This document shows, piece by piece, positions 9,706 to 18,675 of a stretch of DNA of 64,000 nt. Under the pieces are notes generated by a model. That model did no database searches and was not told where the DNA came from. It saw only the letters and a program-made list of their open reading frames with translations. The position numbers and the translations under genes are program-made. This DNA comes from Segatella copri (lineage in GTDB: Bacteria > Bacteroidota > Bacteroidia > Bacteroidales > Bacteroidaceae): the NCBI RefSeq assembly GCF_019249795.2, contig NZ_CP156891.1, positions 720,001 through 784,000 on the forward strand, read 5' to 3'. Within the stretch, counting starts at the first letter, position 1. Every line of letters begins with the position of its first letter.

Positions 9706-12147
9706 ATGAAAGTATTAAAATTCGGCGGAACATCGGTTGGTTCCGTAAAAAGCATCCTCAGCTTGAAACGTATCGTTGAAAACGAGGCTAAGAAACAGAG
9801 TGTAGTGGTTGTCGTGAGCGCGCTTGGCGGTATCACGGACAAACTCTTGCAAACCTCTCAACTTGCCCTCAAGGGTGATGAACAGTGGAAAGTAGAATTC
9901 GAAGCCATGGTTGATCGCCACCACAAGATGATAGATACCATCATCACCGACACTACAGACAGAGAAAACTTATTCAAATCGGTTGATGCACTCTTCGAAC
10001 AGTTGAAGAGCATCTATTTTGGTGTGTACCTCATCCACGACCTCAGCGAGAAAACGCAGGATGCCATCGTGAGTTATGGTGAAAGACTCAGTTCCAAGAT
10101 TGTTGCCACATTGATTCGTGGAGCCAAATGGTTCGACTCACGCAACTTCATCAAGACTGAGCGCAAGAACGGCAAAGGCAAGCATGTACTCGACAGCGAG
10201 CTGACCAACAAACTGGTAAAAGAAGCCTTTGCAGAAATTCCACGCATATCTCTCGTTCCGGGTTTTATCAGTCGTGACAAGAACACAGATCGCACCACCA
10301 ACCTTGGCCGTGGCGGTAGCGACTACACAGCTGCCATCATAGCAGCTGCCCTCGATGCAGAAGTGCTCGAAATCTGGACTGATGTAGACGGTTTCATGAC
10401 CGCTGACCCACGTGTCATCAAATCAGCTTATACCATCAACGAACTGAGTTACGTTGAGGCGATGGAGCTTTGCAACTTTGGTGCAAAGGTCATCTACCCT
10501 CCAACCATCTACCCGGTTTGTGTCAAGAATATTCCTATCAAGGTTAAGAACACCTTCAACCCAGATGCTCCGGGCACCATCATCAAGAACAAGATAGATG
10601 GCGACCAGAAGCCTATCAAGGGTATCTCTTCCATCAACGGTACAGCGCTCATCACCGTAACCGGTCTTTCCATGGTCGGTGTGATTGGTGTAAACCGCCG
10701 TATCTTCACCGCTCTTGCCAACGAGGGCATCTCTGTGTTCATGGTGTCACAGGCATCATCAGAGAACTCAACCTCTATCGGTGTGCGCGAGCAGGATGTA
10801 GAAGAGGCTGTAAAGGTATTGAACAATGAGTTCCACAACGAGATTGCCGATGGTGCCATGTTCCCAATGCACGCAGAGAAGGGCTTGGCTACTATCGCCA
10901 TCGTGGGTGAAAACATGAAGCATGCTGCCGGTATCGCCGGTAAGCTCTTCGGAACCCTCGGCCGTAGCGGTATTTCCGTCATCGCCTGTGCACAGGGTGC
11001 TTCAGAGACCAACATCTCGTTCGTAGTGAAGAGCGATTATCTGAGAAAGTCACTCAACGTACTCCACGACAGTTTCTTCCTTTCAGAATACAAGGTGCTG
11101 AACCTCTTCATCTGCGGTGTGGGTACCGTGGGCGGAAAGCTTATCGAGCAGATCAAGAACCAGTATGCCGACCTCATGGAGCGCAGCAAACTGAAGCTCA
11201 ACGTGGTGGGTATCGCTTCTTCCAAGAACGCCATCTTCAACCGCGATGGTATTGATCTCGAGAACTACAGCGAGGAACTGAAGAAATCAGACCCAAGCAC
11301 TCCAGAGGTTCTGCGCGATACCATCCTGGCGATGAACATCTTCAACAGCGTGTTTGTAGACTGTACTGCCAGCAAGGATGTGGCCGCTCTCTACCAGAGT
11401 CTGCTGGAGCACAACGTAAGCATTATCGCAGCCAACAAGATAGCTGCATCAAGCGAATATGAGAACTACGAGAAACTGAAGAAGACTGCCATCCAGCGTG
11501 GTGTAGTATTCCGTTTTGAGACCAACGTAGGTGCTGGTCTTCCTATCATCGGAACCATCAACGATCTCCGCAACTCCGGAGATAAAATCCTTAAGATTGA
11601 GGCAGTTCTCTCAGGTACGCTCAACTTTATCTTTAACGCCATCTCCAGCGTCGTCCCATTCTCTGAGACCGTGAGACTGGCTAAGGAGAAGGGCTACAGC
11701 GAGCCTGATCCACGTATCGACCTGAGCGGTATGGACGTGATTCGCAAGCTGGTGATTCTCTCCCGCGAGGCAGGTTACCGCGTAGAGCAGGAAGATGTAG
11801 AGAAAAACCTCTTCGTGCCAGACAAATACTTCAAGGGTTCGCTCGACAACTTCTGGAAGAAACTTCCTGAGCTCGATGCCGATTTCGAGGCTAAGCGCAA
11901 GGCGCTCGATGTAGAGCACAAACGCTGGCGCTTCGTTGCTACCCTGGATGGCGGCAAGACTAGCGTAGGTTTGCAGGCTGTAGGTCCAGAGCATCCGTTC
12001 TACAATCTGGAAGGTTCCAACAACATCGTGCTGCTCACCACCGAGCGCTATAAGGAATACCCTATGATGATTCAGGGCTATGGTGCCGGAGCCAGCGTAA
12101 CTGCTGCCGGTGTATTCGCCAACATCATGAGTATCGCTAACATTTAA
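9706..12147 (+). CDS. thrA: Bifunctional aspartokinase / homoserine dehydrogenase
   Basis: This 813-aa cytoplasmic enzyme catalyses the first and third steps from aspartate to homoserine. It begins MKVLKFGGTSVGS, the aspartokinase signature. The kinase domain is followed by paired ACT regulatory domains around residues 310-460, then a Rossmann fold (FICGVGTVGGKLIEQI near 465) and the homoserine dehydrogenase catalytic region (VLSGTLNFIFN). The start at 9706 is fixed by the promoter at 9603-9633, which overlaps the longer ORF start at 9631. It heads a run with a phosphoglycerate-mutase-like gene and thrC. The ACT domains suggest threonine feedback, by family analogy. Confidence 0.96.
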   Translation: MKVLKFGGTSVGSVKSILSLKRIVENEAKKQSVVVVVSALGGITDKLLQTSQLALKGDEQWKVEFEAMVDRHHKMIDTIITDTTDRENLFKSVDALFEQLKSIYFGVYLIHDLSEKTQDAIVSYGERLSSKIVATLIRGAKWFDSRNFIKTERKNGKGKHVLDSELTNKLVKEAFAEIPRISLVPGFISRDKNTDRTTNLGRGGSDYTAAIIAAALDAEVLEIWTDVDGFMTADPRVIKSAYTINELSYVEAMELCNFGAKVIYPPTIYPVCVKNIPIKVKNTFNPDAPGTIIKNKIDGDQKPIKGISSINGTALITVTGLSMVGVIGVNRRIFTALANEGISVFMVSQASSENSTSIGVREQDVEEAVKVLNNEFHNEIADGAMFPMHAEKGLATIAIVGENMKHAAGIAGKLFGTLGRSGISVIACAQGASETNISFVVKSDYLRKSLNVLHDSFFLSEYKVLNLFICGVGTVGGKLIEQIKNQYADLMERSKLKLNVVGIASSKNAIFNRDGIDLENYSEELKKSDPSTPEVLRDTILAMNIFNSVFVDCTASKDVAALYQSLLEHNVSIIAANKIAASSEYENYEKLKKTAIQRGVVFRFETNVGAGLPIIGTINDLRNSGDKILKIEAVLSGTLNFIFNAISSVVPFSETVRLAKEKGYSEPDPRIDLSGMDVIRKLVILSREAGYRVEQEDVEKNLFVPDKYFKGSLDNFWKKLPELDADFEAKRKALDVEHKRWRFVATLDGGKTSVGLQAVGPEHPFYNLEGSNNIVLLTTERYKEYPMMIQGYGAGASVTAAGVFANIMSIANI

Positions 12148-12168
12148 CACTTAACATTAAAAGAAGAG

Positions 12169-13419
12169 ATGAAACATATTATCATTCTTGGCGACGGAAT
12201 GGCTGACCACCCGGTAGAAAGACTGGGTGGAAAGACACTCCTGCAATACGCCAACAAACCCTATATGGATATGCTTGCCAAAAAGGGCAAGACAGGAAGA
12301 CTCGTTACCGTGCCAGATGGATTCCATCCGGGTTCTGAGGTAGCTAACAGCTCTATCATGGGCTATGACCAGAACGAGGTTTACGAAGGACGCGGACCGC
12401 TGGAGGCTGCCAGCATCGGCTATGAACTGGAGCCTACCGACCTTGCCCTGCGCTGCAACATCATCAATGTGCAGGACGGCAAGATTATCACCCACAACGG
12501 TGGTAACCTGGAAACGGAAGATGCGGATGTGCTCATCAAGTATCTCAACGATACCCTCGGCAAGAAATATCCTGATGTCAAGTTTGTTACCGGCATCCAG
12601 TATCGCCATCTTCTGGTGGTGAAGCACGGAAACAAGCATATCGACTGTGCCCCACCTCATGATCATCCCAACGAGGAATGGCATAAGCTGATGGTGAAAC
12701 CCATCTTGCCGGAGATTGGAGGCGATGAGGGTCACATCAGCCGTCGTGATACAGCCGACCTTCTGAACCAGCTGATTCTCGAGAGTCAGGAACTCCTGGA
12801 GAACCATCCTTTCAATATGGCGCGCAAGGAGCGTGGCGAACGAATGGCCAATCTTATCTGGCCTTGGGGCGGCGGTTACCGTCCGCACATGCTCACCCTC
12901 TCCCAGATGTATCCACAGATCAAGAAGGGTTCTGTGATTTCTGCCGTAGACCTGATTCGAGGCATCGGCCATTACGCCGGTCTGCGCAACATCATCGTTG
13001 AGGGCGCTACCGGTCTTGCCAATACCAACTACGAGGGCAAGGCAGCTGCAGCTATCCAGGCATTGAAGGACGGCGACGACTTCGTTTATGTTCACGTAGA
13101 GGCGAGCGACGAGGCAGGTCATGATGGCGATCTGGAACTGAAGCTGAAGACTATCGAGAACCTCGATCAGCGACTCATCAAGCCTATCTTCGATGAGGTA
13201 AGCACCTGGGACGAGCCGGTATGCATCGCAGTTCTCCCCGACCATCCTACTCCGGTAGAGATTCGTACCCACGTCAAGGAGCCTGTGCCTTTCATCATCT
13301 ATTACCCTGGCATGGAGCCGGATAGCGTAGAGAAGTATGATGAGGTAAGCTGCGTGAGTGGCGGTTACGGCATGCTGCAGCTGCAGGAATTCATGAATGC
13401 CTTCATGGCGATCAATTAA
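12169..13419 (+). CDS. Cofactor-independent phosphoglycerate mutase-like protein; probable homoserine kinase
   Basis: This 416-aa protein is of the ApgM branch of the alkaline-phosphatase superfamily. The N-terminus ILGDGMADHP and the nucleophile block GSEVANSSIMGYD (Ser about residue 63) are present, as is GRGPLEAASIG. Metal-ligand motifs occur near the C-terminus (EASDEAGHDGD and LPDHPTP). It would usually be annotated as phosphoglycerate mutase. It sits 21 nt after thrA and 75 nt before thrC, where homoserine kinase belongs, and no thrB of the GHMP family is in the window. I recall that Bacteroides homologues were assigned homoserine kinase activity from genetic data. Function here is inferred from that and from context. 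Confidence 0.85.
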   Translation: MKHIIILGDGMADHPVERLGGKTLLQYANKPYMDMLAKKGKTGRLVTVPDGFHPGSEVANSSIMGYDQNEVYEGRGPLEAASIGYELEPTDLALRCNIINVQDGKIITHNGGNLETEDADVLIKYLNDTLGKKYPDVKFVTGIQYRHLLVVKHGNKHIDCAPPHDHPNEEWHKLMVKPILPEIGGDEGHISRRDTADLLNQLILESQELLENHPFNMARKERGERMANLIWPWGGGYRPHMLTLSQMYPQIKKGSVISAVDLIRGIGHYAGLRNIIVEGATGLANTNYEGKAAAAIQALKDGDDFVYVHVEASDEAGHDGDLELKLKTIENLDQRLIKPIFDEVSTWDEPVCIAVLPDHPTPVEIRTHVKEPVPFIIYYPGMEPDSVEKYDEVSCVSGGYGMLQLQEFMNAFMAIN

Positions 13420-13494
13420 AATCAACGGCTTCATGATAGTCCCCAAAGCTAATCATAAAGTTTAATGTTCAAATCTCAAAGTTAAAAGTAAAAA

Positions 13495-14796
13495 ATGAAA
13501 TATTATTCAACAAATAAGAAAGCACCCATCGCCGACCTTCACAAGGCGGTAGTTAAAGGTCTGGCAGAAGACCGTGGACTCTATATGCCAGAAATCATCA
13601 AGAAGTTGCCACAGGATTTCTTCGACAACATCGAGAAGCTCTCCTTCCAGGAGATTGCCTACAAGGTAGCAGATGCCTTCTTTGGCGAGGACGTTGATGC
13701 CGAGTCATTGAAGAAGATTGTATACGATACCCTGGCATTCGACTGCCCTGTAGTCGAGGTAGAGCCAAACATCTACTCTCTCGAGCTGTTCCATGGTCCT
13801 ACCCTCGCCTTCAAGGATGTGGGTGCGCGCTTCATGGCCCGTCTCCTGCAGTACTTCGTACGTCAGGAGGGCAAGGAAGAGGTGAATGTGCTCGTAGCTA
13901 CATCGGGCGATACCGGTTCGGCTGTTGCCAACGGTTTCCTCGGCGTTGACGGCATCCATGTTTACGTGCTCTATCCTAAGGGCAAGGTGAGCAAGATTCA
14001 GGAGAGCCAGTTCACTACCCTCGGCCAGAACATCACAGCCCTCGAGGTAGATGGCGTATTCGACGACTGCCAGGCACTGGTGAAATCTGCGTTCATGGAC
14101 GAGGAGCTCAACAAGCACATGAAGCTCACCTCAGCCAACTCTATCAACGTTGCCCGCTTCCTGCCTCAGGCATTCTATTATTTCAATGCCTATGCCCGCA
14201 TGAAGGAGAAGGGTCTCGCCGACAAGCTGGTTATCTGCGTGCCTAGCGGCAACTTCGGCAACATCACAGCCGGACTCTTCGGTCATGAGATGGGATTGCC
14301 TATCCACCGCTTCATCGCAGCCAACAACGCCAACGATATCTTCTACGAGTATCTGCAGACAGGCAAGTATAATCCACAGCCTAGCAAGCAGACCATCGCC
14401 AATGCCATGGACGTAGGCGACCCATCAAACTTTGCCCGCATCTACGACCTCTACAAGGGCGATCATGATGCCATCGCAGCCTACATCGGTGGTGCTACAT
14501 ACAAGGACGAGCAGATTGCAGAAACCATGAAGCAGTGCTACAATGAAACCAAGTATGTGCTTGACCCTCACGGAGCTTGCGGCTATCGCGCCCTGAAGGA
14601 GCAGTTGAAGCCAGGTGAGGTTGGCGTGTTCCTCGAGACCGCTCATCCAGCCAAGTTCAAGGAGAAGGTAGACAGCATCCTTGACAGCGATATAGAGATT
14701 CCTGCACGCCTTGCAGAATTCATGAAGGGTGAGAAAAAGAGCATCCAGATGACCAAGGATTTCGCATCATTCAAAAACTACTTGATGAACGAATAA
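13495..14796 (+). CDS. thrC: Threonine synthase
   Basis: This 433-aa PLP enzyme converts O-phosphohomoserine to threonine, the last step of the pathway begun by thrA. It starts MKYYSTNKKAP as in bacterial ThrC, carries the PLP lysine in HGPTLAFKDVGARF, and has the phosphate-binding block CVPSGNFGNITAG. The length is typical. It is the third gene after thrA and the phosphoglycerate-mutase-like gene. A hairpin at 14808-14845 follows. Confidence 0.96.
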   Translation: MKYYSTNKKAPIADLHKAVVKGLAEDRGLYMPEIIKKLPQDFFDNIEKLSFQEIAYKVADAFFGEDVDAESLKKIVYDTLAFDCPVVEVEPNIYSLELFHGPTLAFKDVGARFMARLLQYFVRQEGKEEVNVLVATSGDTGSAVANGFLGVDGIHVYVLYPKGKVSKIQESQFTTLGQNITALEVDGVFDDCQALVKSAFMDEELNKHMKLTSANSINVARFLPQAFYYFNAYARMKEKGLADKLVICVPSGNFGNITAGLFGHEMGLPIHRFIAANNANDIFYEYLQTGKYNPQPSKQTIANAMDVGDPSNFARIYDLYKGDHDAIAAYIGGATYKDEQIAETMKQCYNETKYVLDPHGACGYRALKEQLKPGEVGVFLETAHPAKFKEKVDSILDSDIEIPARLAEFMKGEKKSIQMTKDFASFKNYLMNE

Positions 14797-14807
14797 ACCA
14801 TACATAC

Positions 14808-14845
14808 GGAAAAGCCTTTCTCTTTCTCAAGGGGAAGGCTTTTCC
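14808..14845 (+). terminator. Terminator-like hairpin after thrC
   Basis: Perfect 11-bp arms GGAAAAGCCTT (14808-14818) and AAGGCTTTTCC (14835-14845) surround a 16-nt loop. The T-run is short, so termination may be inefficient. Confidence 0.6.
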
Positions 14846-14924
14846 CATTAAAATAAACTCAGACTCAGATTTGTCAGGACAGATGGGTCTTGAATTTTAT
14901 AACAACAGAAAACGGGAAAAATTT

Positions 14925-15881
14925 ATGAAGATTGTTATTCTAGACGGCTATGCCGCAAACCCGGGAGATTTGGATTATCATCTTCTGGAGAAACTGGGCG
15001 AGGTGGTAGTTTATCCTCGCACATCAGATGCAGAGAAAGTGGAACGTGCCAAGGATGCCGACATCATCCTTCTGAACAAGGTGCAGATAGATGCAGAGAC
15101 ACTGGCGCAGCTTCCTAAACTGAAATACATCGGTATCCAGGCTACCGGTTTCAACGTGGTAGACATCGAGGCTGCCAGGAAACAGGGCATCATCGTAACC
15201 AATATTCCTGCCTACAGCACCGACAGCGTGGCGCAGATGACCTTTGCCCTCATCCTTGCCGTAACCAACCGCGTAGAGCATTATACCCAGGAGAACCGCA
15301 ACGAGCGCTGGGCTTACAATAAGGATTTCTGTTATTGGGATACCCCACTGATGGAGCTTGCCGGCAAGACCCTGGGTATCATGGGACTGGGCAATATCGG
15401 CATGAAAGTTGCCAACATCGCCCGCCAGTTTGGCATGAACATCTGTGCCTGCACCAGCAAGAATTCGAGCAATCTGCCTGAGTGGATCCAGAAGGTGAGC
15501 AAGGAGGGTTTGCTTGCCACGAGCGATATTCTCTCGCTCCATTGTCCGCTTTCTGATGACACCTATCATTTCATCAATAAGGAGAGTCTGGAGAAGATGA
15601 AGGATACCGCCATCCTGGTTAATACGGGTCGCGGTCCGCTGGTAGATGAGGAGGCCGTAGCTGCTGCCCTCCACGAAGGCAGTCTGGGTGCCTACTGTGC
15701 CGACGTAATGGCTCAGGAGCCGCCATCAAAGGAGAATCCGCTCTTTGGCGAGCCTAATGCTTACCTCACCCCTCATATTGCCTGGGCCACCTACGAGGCT
15801 CGCGAGCGCCTCAACAAGCAGGTAGCCGCCAACGTCAAGGCATTTCTCGAGGGCAATCCGATTAATGTCGTGAATAAGTAA
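14925..15881 (+). CDS. D-2-hydroxyacid dehydrogenase (glycerate dehydrogenase-like)
   Basis: This 318-aa NAD-dependent dehydrogenase has the nucleotide-binding motif GLGNIGMKVANIARQFGM (about residues 154-171). The family signature HCPLSDDTYHFINKESL and TGRGPLVDEEAVAAAL follow, with the catalytic His in TPHIAWAT. Family members of this length include hydroxypyruvate reductase/glycerate dehydrogenase (HprA). ATG 14925 is preferred because it gives the family N-terminus MKIVILDG; an ORF start 54 nt upstream adds an unrelated leader. It could belong to serine or glycerate metabolism, but no neighbour confirms this. Confidence 0.9.
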   Translation: MKIVILDGYAANPGDLDYHLLEKLGEVVVYPRTSDAEKVERAKDADIILLNKVQIDAETLAQLPKLKYIGIQATGFNVVDIEAARKQGIIVTNIPAYSTDSVAQMTFALILAVTNRVEHYTQENRNERWAYNKDFCYWDTPLMELAGKTLGIMGLGNIGMKVANIARQFGMNICACTSKNSSNLPEWIQKVSKEGLLATSDILSLHCPLSDDTYHFINKESLEKMKDTAILVNTGRGPLVDEEAVAAALHEGSLGAYCADVMAQEPPSKENPLFGEPNAYLTPHIAWATYEARERLNKQVAANVKAFLEGNPINVVNK

Positions 15882-15913
15882 CAGAACTTCCGCAAGTAAA
15901 ACATCGTATAACA

Positions 15914-15959
15914 AAGAAAGCGTTTCTGGTTCATCTCTTTGAACTAGAAACGCTTTTTT
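15914..15959. terminator. Bidirectional terminator
   Basis: A long stem pairs AGCGTTTCTGGTTCA with TTGAACTAGAAACGCT. A-runs precede it and T-runs follow. It separates the hydroxyacid dehydrogenase from the convergent FecCD-type permease. Confidence 0.85.
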
Positions 15960-15967
15960 ATATGCAA

Positions 15968-16999
15968 TTAGATGCGCTTTTTCACCAACACATAGATGAT
16001 GACGGGGGCGCCGAACAGCGGGGTGACGGCATTCAGGGGGATGATGCCACCATCCGACGGAAGGGTGCAGAAGAGATTGCAGAGAAGGGCAATGGCTGCA
16101 CCCATCAGCATCGTGACGGGCAACAGACGGCGATGATTCTCCGTGCCGATGATGAGGCGGGCGATATGCGGTGTTGCCAGACCGATGAAGGCGATGGGAC
16201 CGCAGAAGGCGGTAACCACAGCCGTAAGAAGACCGGTGATGATGAGCAGAACGATGCGCAGACGCCTGATGTTGAAGCCCAGATTCTCGGCATACTGTTC
16301 GCCTAACAGCATGGCGTTCAGCGGTTTTACAAGGAGCAGAGACGCAGCCAGGGCAATGAGGGCTAACGGGATGAAGAACATCATCTGCTGGCTCGAAACA
16401 TTGCCAAAGCTGCCCATGCCCCAAACCATATACGATTTCACGCCCTCTGCCGTGCTGAAGAAATTGAGCAAAGAGATGGCGCTGCTGGCAAGATAACCCA
16501 CCATCAGTCCGATGATGAGCAGTACCGTATGGCTGCGCACAATGGCAGAAAAGAAGGTGATGATGCCCATCACCACCATAGCCCCTATAAAGGCAGCGAT
16601 GAGGATAGCCAGGAAACCGCCGATGGCATAGTTGCCGGCATCGCCCAGAAAACCTACCCCTAAATCATCCAGGGCAATATTGCCGCCAAAGGCAAGCATC
16701 ACGATGGCTACCGCCAGTCCGGCTCCGCTGCTGATACCGAATACGTCAGGACCCGCCAGGGGGTTGCGGAAGGCTGTCTGCAGGAGCAAGCCGCTCGTGG
16801 CGAGGGCTGCGCCCGAAAGCAAAGCGGCAATCGCCGCCGGCAGTCGCGATTCCAACAGAATATAGCGGTAGGTTTCGTCGGTCTGAGAGCCCGAAATAAT
16901 CGCCCCCACGTCCTGCCATGGGATGTTTACACTCCCCCATGCCAGGTTGGCGAAAAACAGTATGATAATGGCGATTGCCCCTAAAACGATGGTTTTCAT
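15968..16999 (-). CDS. FecCD-family ABC transporter permease (iron/cobalamin type)
   Basis: This 343-aa polytopic inner-membrane protein has about ten membrane segments. It carries the family blocks SRLPAAIAALLSGAALATSG, GLLLQTAFRNPLAGPDVFGI and GLATPHIARL near the C-terminus. Such permeases form the channel for siderophore, heme or B12 importers. It lies 39 nt downstream of the binding lipoprotein and should share its transcript. The ATPase normally found with these two is absent: the next gene on the left is convergent. The ATPase may be encoded elsewhere. Confidence 0.93.
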   Translation of the reverse strand: MKTIVLGAIAIIILFFANLAWGSVNIPWQDVGAIISGSQTDETYRYILLESRLPAAIAALLSGAALATSGLLLQTAFRNPLAGPDVFGISSGAGLAVAIVMLAFGGNIALDDLGVGFLGDAGNYAIGGFLAILIAAFIGAMVVMGIITFFSAIVRSHTVLLIIGLMVGYLASSAISLLNFFSTAEGVKSYMVWGMGSFGNVSSQQMMFFIPLALIALAASLLLVKPLNAMLLGEQYAENLGFNIRRLRIVLLIITGLLTAVVTAFCGPIAFIGLATPHIARLIIGTENHRRLLPVTMLMGAAIALLCNLFCTLPSDGGIIPLNAVTPLFGAPVIIYVLVKKRI

Positions 17000-17038
17000 T
17001 CACTAAAACTATTTCTTGTAAAATCTCTGATTAAAGCC

Positions 17039-18298
17039 CTATTTCTTATAGAATCTCAATTTGCCGAACCGCTCGCCATGAGCCAGGATGATGAACTCTC
17101 TGAGCAGCAGTTCGGGATGGAAACTTGTAAGTTCGAAATAAGGTACCGTAGAGGTATCTACCTGATAGATATTACCCCGGCTGAAGGCAGCAAGAGCCTT
17201 GTAGCCGTCATATTCCTGAAGCAGTTGAGTCTGCGAAAGAGGGGCACCACCGAAATACTTGAACGCCCATACATCCACCTGCTTTCCCTTCGCCAAGATT
17301 TGCTCCGGACTCATCGCCAGACTTCCGCTGTGTTCATCGTCCTCGAAGATATAACGGGCGTTGGCATCCTTCAGCAGAATACCGATAGTACTCTGACCTC
17401 CAGGCACATACCATACATTTCCCGTCTTTCTTTCGGTCAGGATAGAGAGGCCCTTCGGATACCCGGCTGCCTCAGCTTTCAGCTTCAGATATTCCTTTTC
17501 TATCTTCGCAAAGAGCGAATCTGCCTTTGGTTCGCAAGATGCAGCAAGAGCGGTCTTCGGTGCATTCCCGTCTTTTTTAAAGAGCATGCCGTAGAATTTC
17601 ATCCATTCCGCCCTGCCCAGTGGCGAAGACTCCATATAGTCGGCAGCCTCGATGATGGGCACGTGCAGCTTGTCGAGCTTGCCATATCCTCCGCTGTTTT
17701 CGAAAGGCGAAAGTAGGATGGCTTCGGGGTTCAGGGCGATGATGCGCTCGATGTCGGGTGCCATGCTCGAACCGCAATCCTCGATAGGATTCTGAGCAGA
17801 AGTATTCCCGGAAAGAGCAGCCCTCTTCTTTACATCCGGAATATTGATGTAATCGAGATCGCAGACACCACGGATGGCCTGCTGGCAGCCCATTTCGTAC
17901 ATCAGCTGGCAATGGGGAGCGATGAAAACGGCACTCCTCTCCACCGGTGTACGCACGGTATCGGTAGTGCATCTCGCCCCCGTGCTGTGCCTTCTGGCAA
18001 GCATCGCCACCGTCTTATCCCCCTCCTCTCCCTTCGGAATCAGGATGTAGCGATGCAGCATCGTTCCCACCTTCCAGGGGTTGGCGATGATAGCCTCAGT
18101 ATACTGATAGTCAACACCTTCTGCTGCATCGGAAGTCTCTTCCACATCGCCATGCTTCACGATGGTGAGCAACTTGGCGTACTTCATCTCCAGGGTATCG
18201 CCAGCCTCAGCATCAGCAGCAGCCGTCTTTCCTCCCTGGCATGCCGCCATCAGCAGAGCCGCCGTTGCCCCACACAAAAGAATATACAGTTTCTTCAT
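17039..18298 (-). CDS. ABC transporter substrate-binding lipoprotein (iron/cobalamin type)
   Basis: This 419-aa periplasm-facing lipoprotein has a signal ending LMAAC, with the lipidated Cys at about residue 20. The fold is of the BtuF/FepB type: PHCQLMYEMGCQQAIRGVCD, then DIERIIALNPEAILLSP, and a C-terminal lobe with PGGQSTIGILLKDANARYIF. ATG 18298 is chosen because it gives the signal peptide directly; the longer frame adds 29 residues that overlap the promoter. A TATCTTTG -7 box lies at 18319-18326 on the minus strand. The ligand (B12, siderophore or heme) cannot be decided. Confidence 0.9.
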   Translation of the reverse strand: MKKLYILLCGATAALLMAACQGGKTAAADAEAGDTLEMKYAKLLTIVKHGDVEETSDAAEGVDYQYTEAIIANPWKVGTMLHRYILIPKGEEGDKTVAMLARRHSTGARCTTDTVRTPVERSAVFIAPHCQLMYEMGCQQAIRGVCDLDYINIPDVKKRAALSGNTSAQNPIEDCGSSMAPDIERIIALNPEAILLSPFENSGGYGKLDKLHVPIIEAADYMESSPLGRAEWMKFYGMLFKKDGNAPKTALAASCEPKADSLFAKIEKEYLKLKAEAAGYPKGLSILTERKTGNVWYVPGGQSTIGILLKDANARYIFEDDEHSGSLAMSPEQILAKGKQVDVWAFKYFGGAPLSQTQLLQEYDGYKALAAFSRGNIYQVDTSTVPYFELTSFHPELLLREFIILAHGERFGKLRFYKK

Positions 18299-18347
18299 AA
18301 TCTTACAAAATATGTGTGCAAAGATACGAAGAAATCTCCATTTTCCG

Positions 18348-18378
18348 TTTGTTTTCTCGAATATTCTTTGTACTTTTG
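18348..18378 (+). promoter_or_regulatory. Promoter of the Cys/His-rich small peptide
   Basis: TTTG (18348-18351) and TACTTTTG (18371-18378) are separated by 19 nt, a near-perfect Bacteroidota promoter. It lies 40 nt before the 18418 start codon, and partly back to back with the promoter of the binding lipoprotein on the other strand. Confidence 0.75.
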
Positions 18379-18417
18379 CCCTCAAATTTAACTAACGCTA
18401 CAATTTAATAAGTCAAA

Positions 18418-18567
18418 ATGAAGAAGATTATCTGTGGCATAGCCCTTTTTTTCAGTACATCGATGGTCGCTGGTGCGCATACCTGCTGTCATAATCCAGC
18501 ACAGAAATGCGGCTGCAAGAGAGGTTATCCAGACCATCCGCGTCATCGTGATCAAGGTAGATTATAA
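18418..18567 (+). CDS. Small secreted Cys/His-rich peptide (49 aa)
   Basis: This is a 49-codon frame that starts MKKIICGIALFFST and ends with TAA at 18565-18567. Residues 1-20 look like a cleavable signal peptide ending AGA. The mature 29 residues hold four Cys (CC at 23-24 and CGC around 31-33) and four His, plus many basic residues, which suggests metal binding or disulfides. I do not recognise the family. A strong promoter precedes it, and it diverges from an iron/cobalamin-type transporter operon, so a metal- or cofactor-related role is possible but only inferred. Confidence 0.6.
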   Translation: MKKIICGIALFFSTSMVAGAHTCCHNPAQKCGCKRGYPDHPRHRDQGRL

Positions 18568-18675
18568 GGACTAAGAATAATTGAAAATAATATGATGATT
18601 TTTACGCAATGAAACTTCTGGGAAACCGAGAAAATGCAGTTTTTCTTGCCAAGATGTCCCTTACCCCCCCATTTT

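Noticed and set aside
12157..13446. 429-codon antisense frame
   Set aside because: It mirrors the phosphoglycerate-mutase-like gene through its codon bias; the sense gene has clear motifs and operon context.
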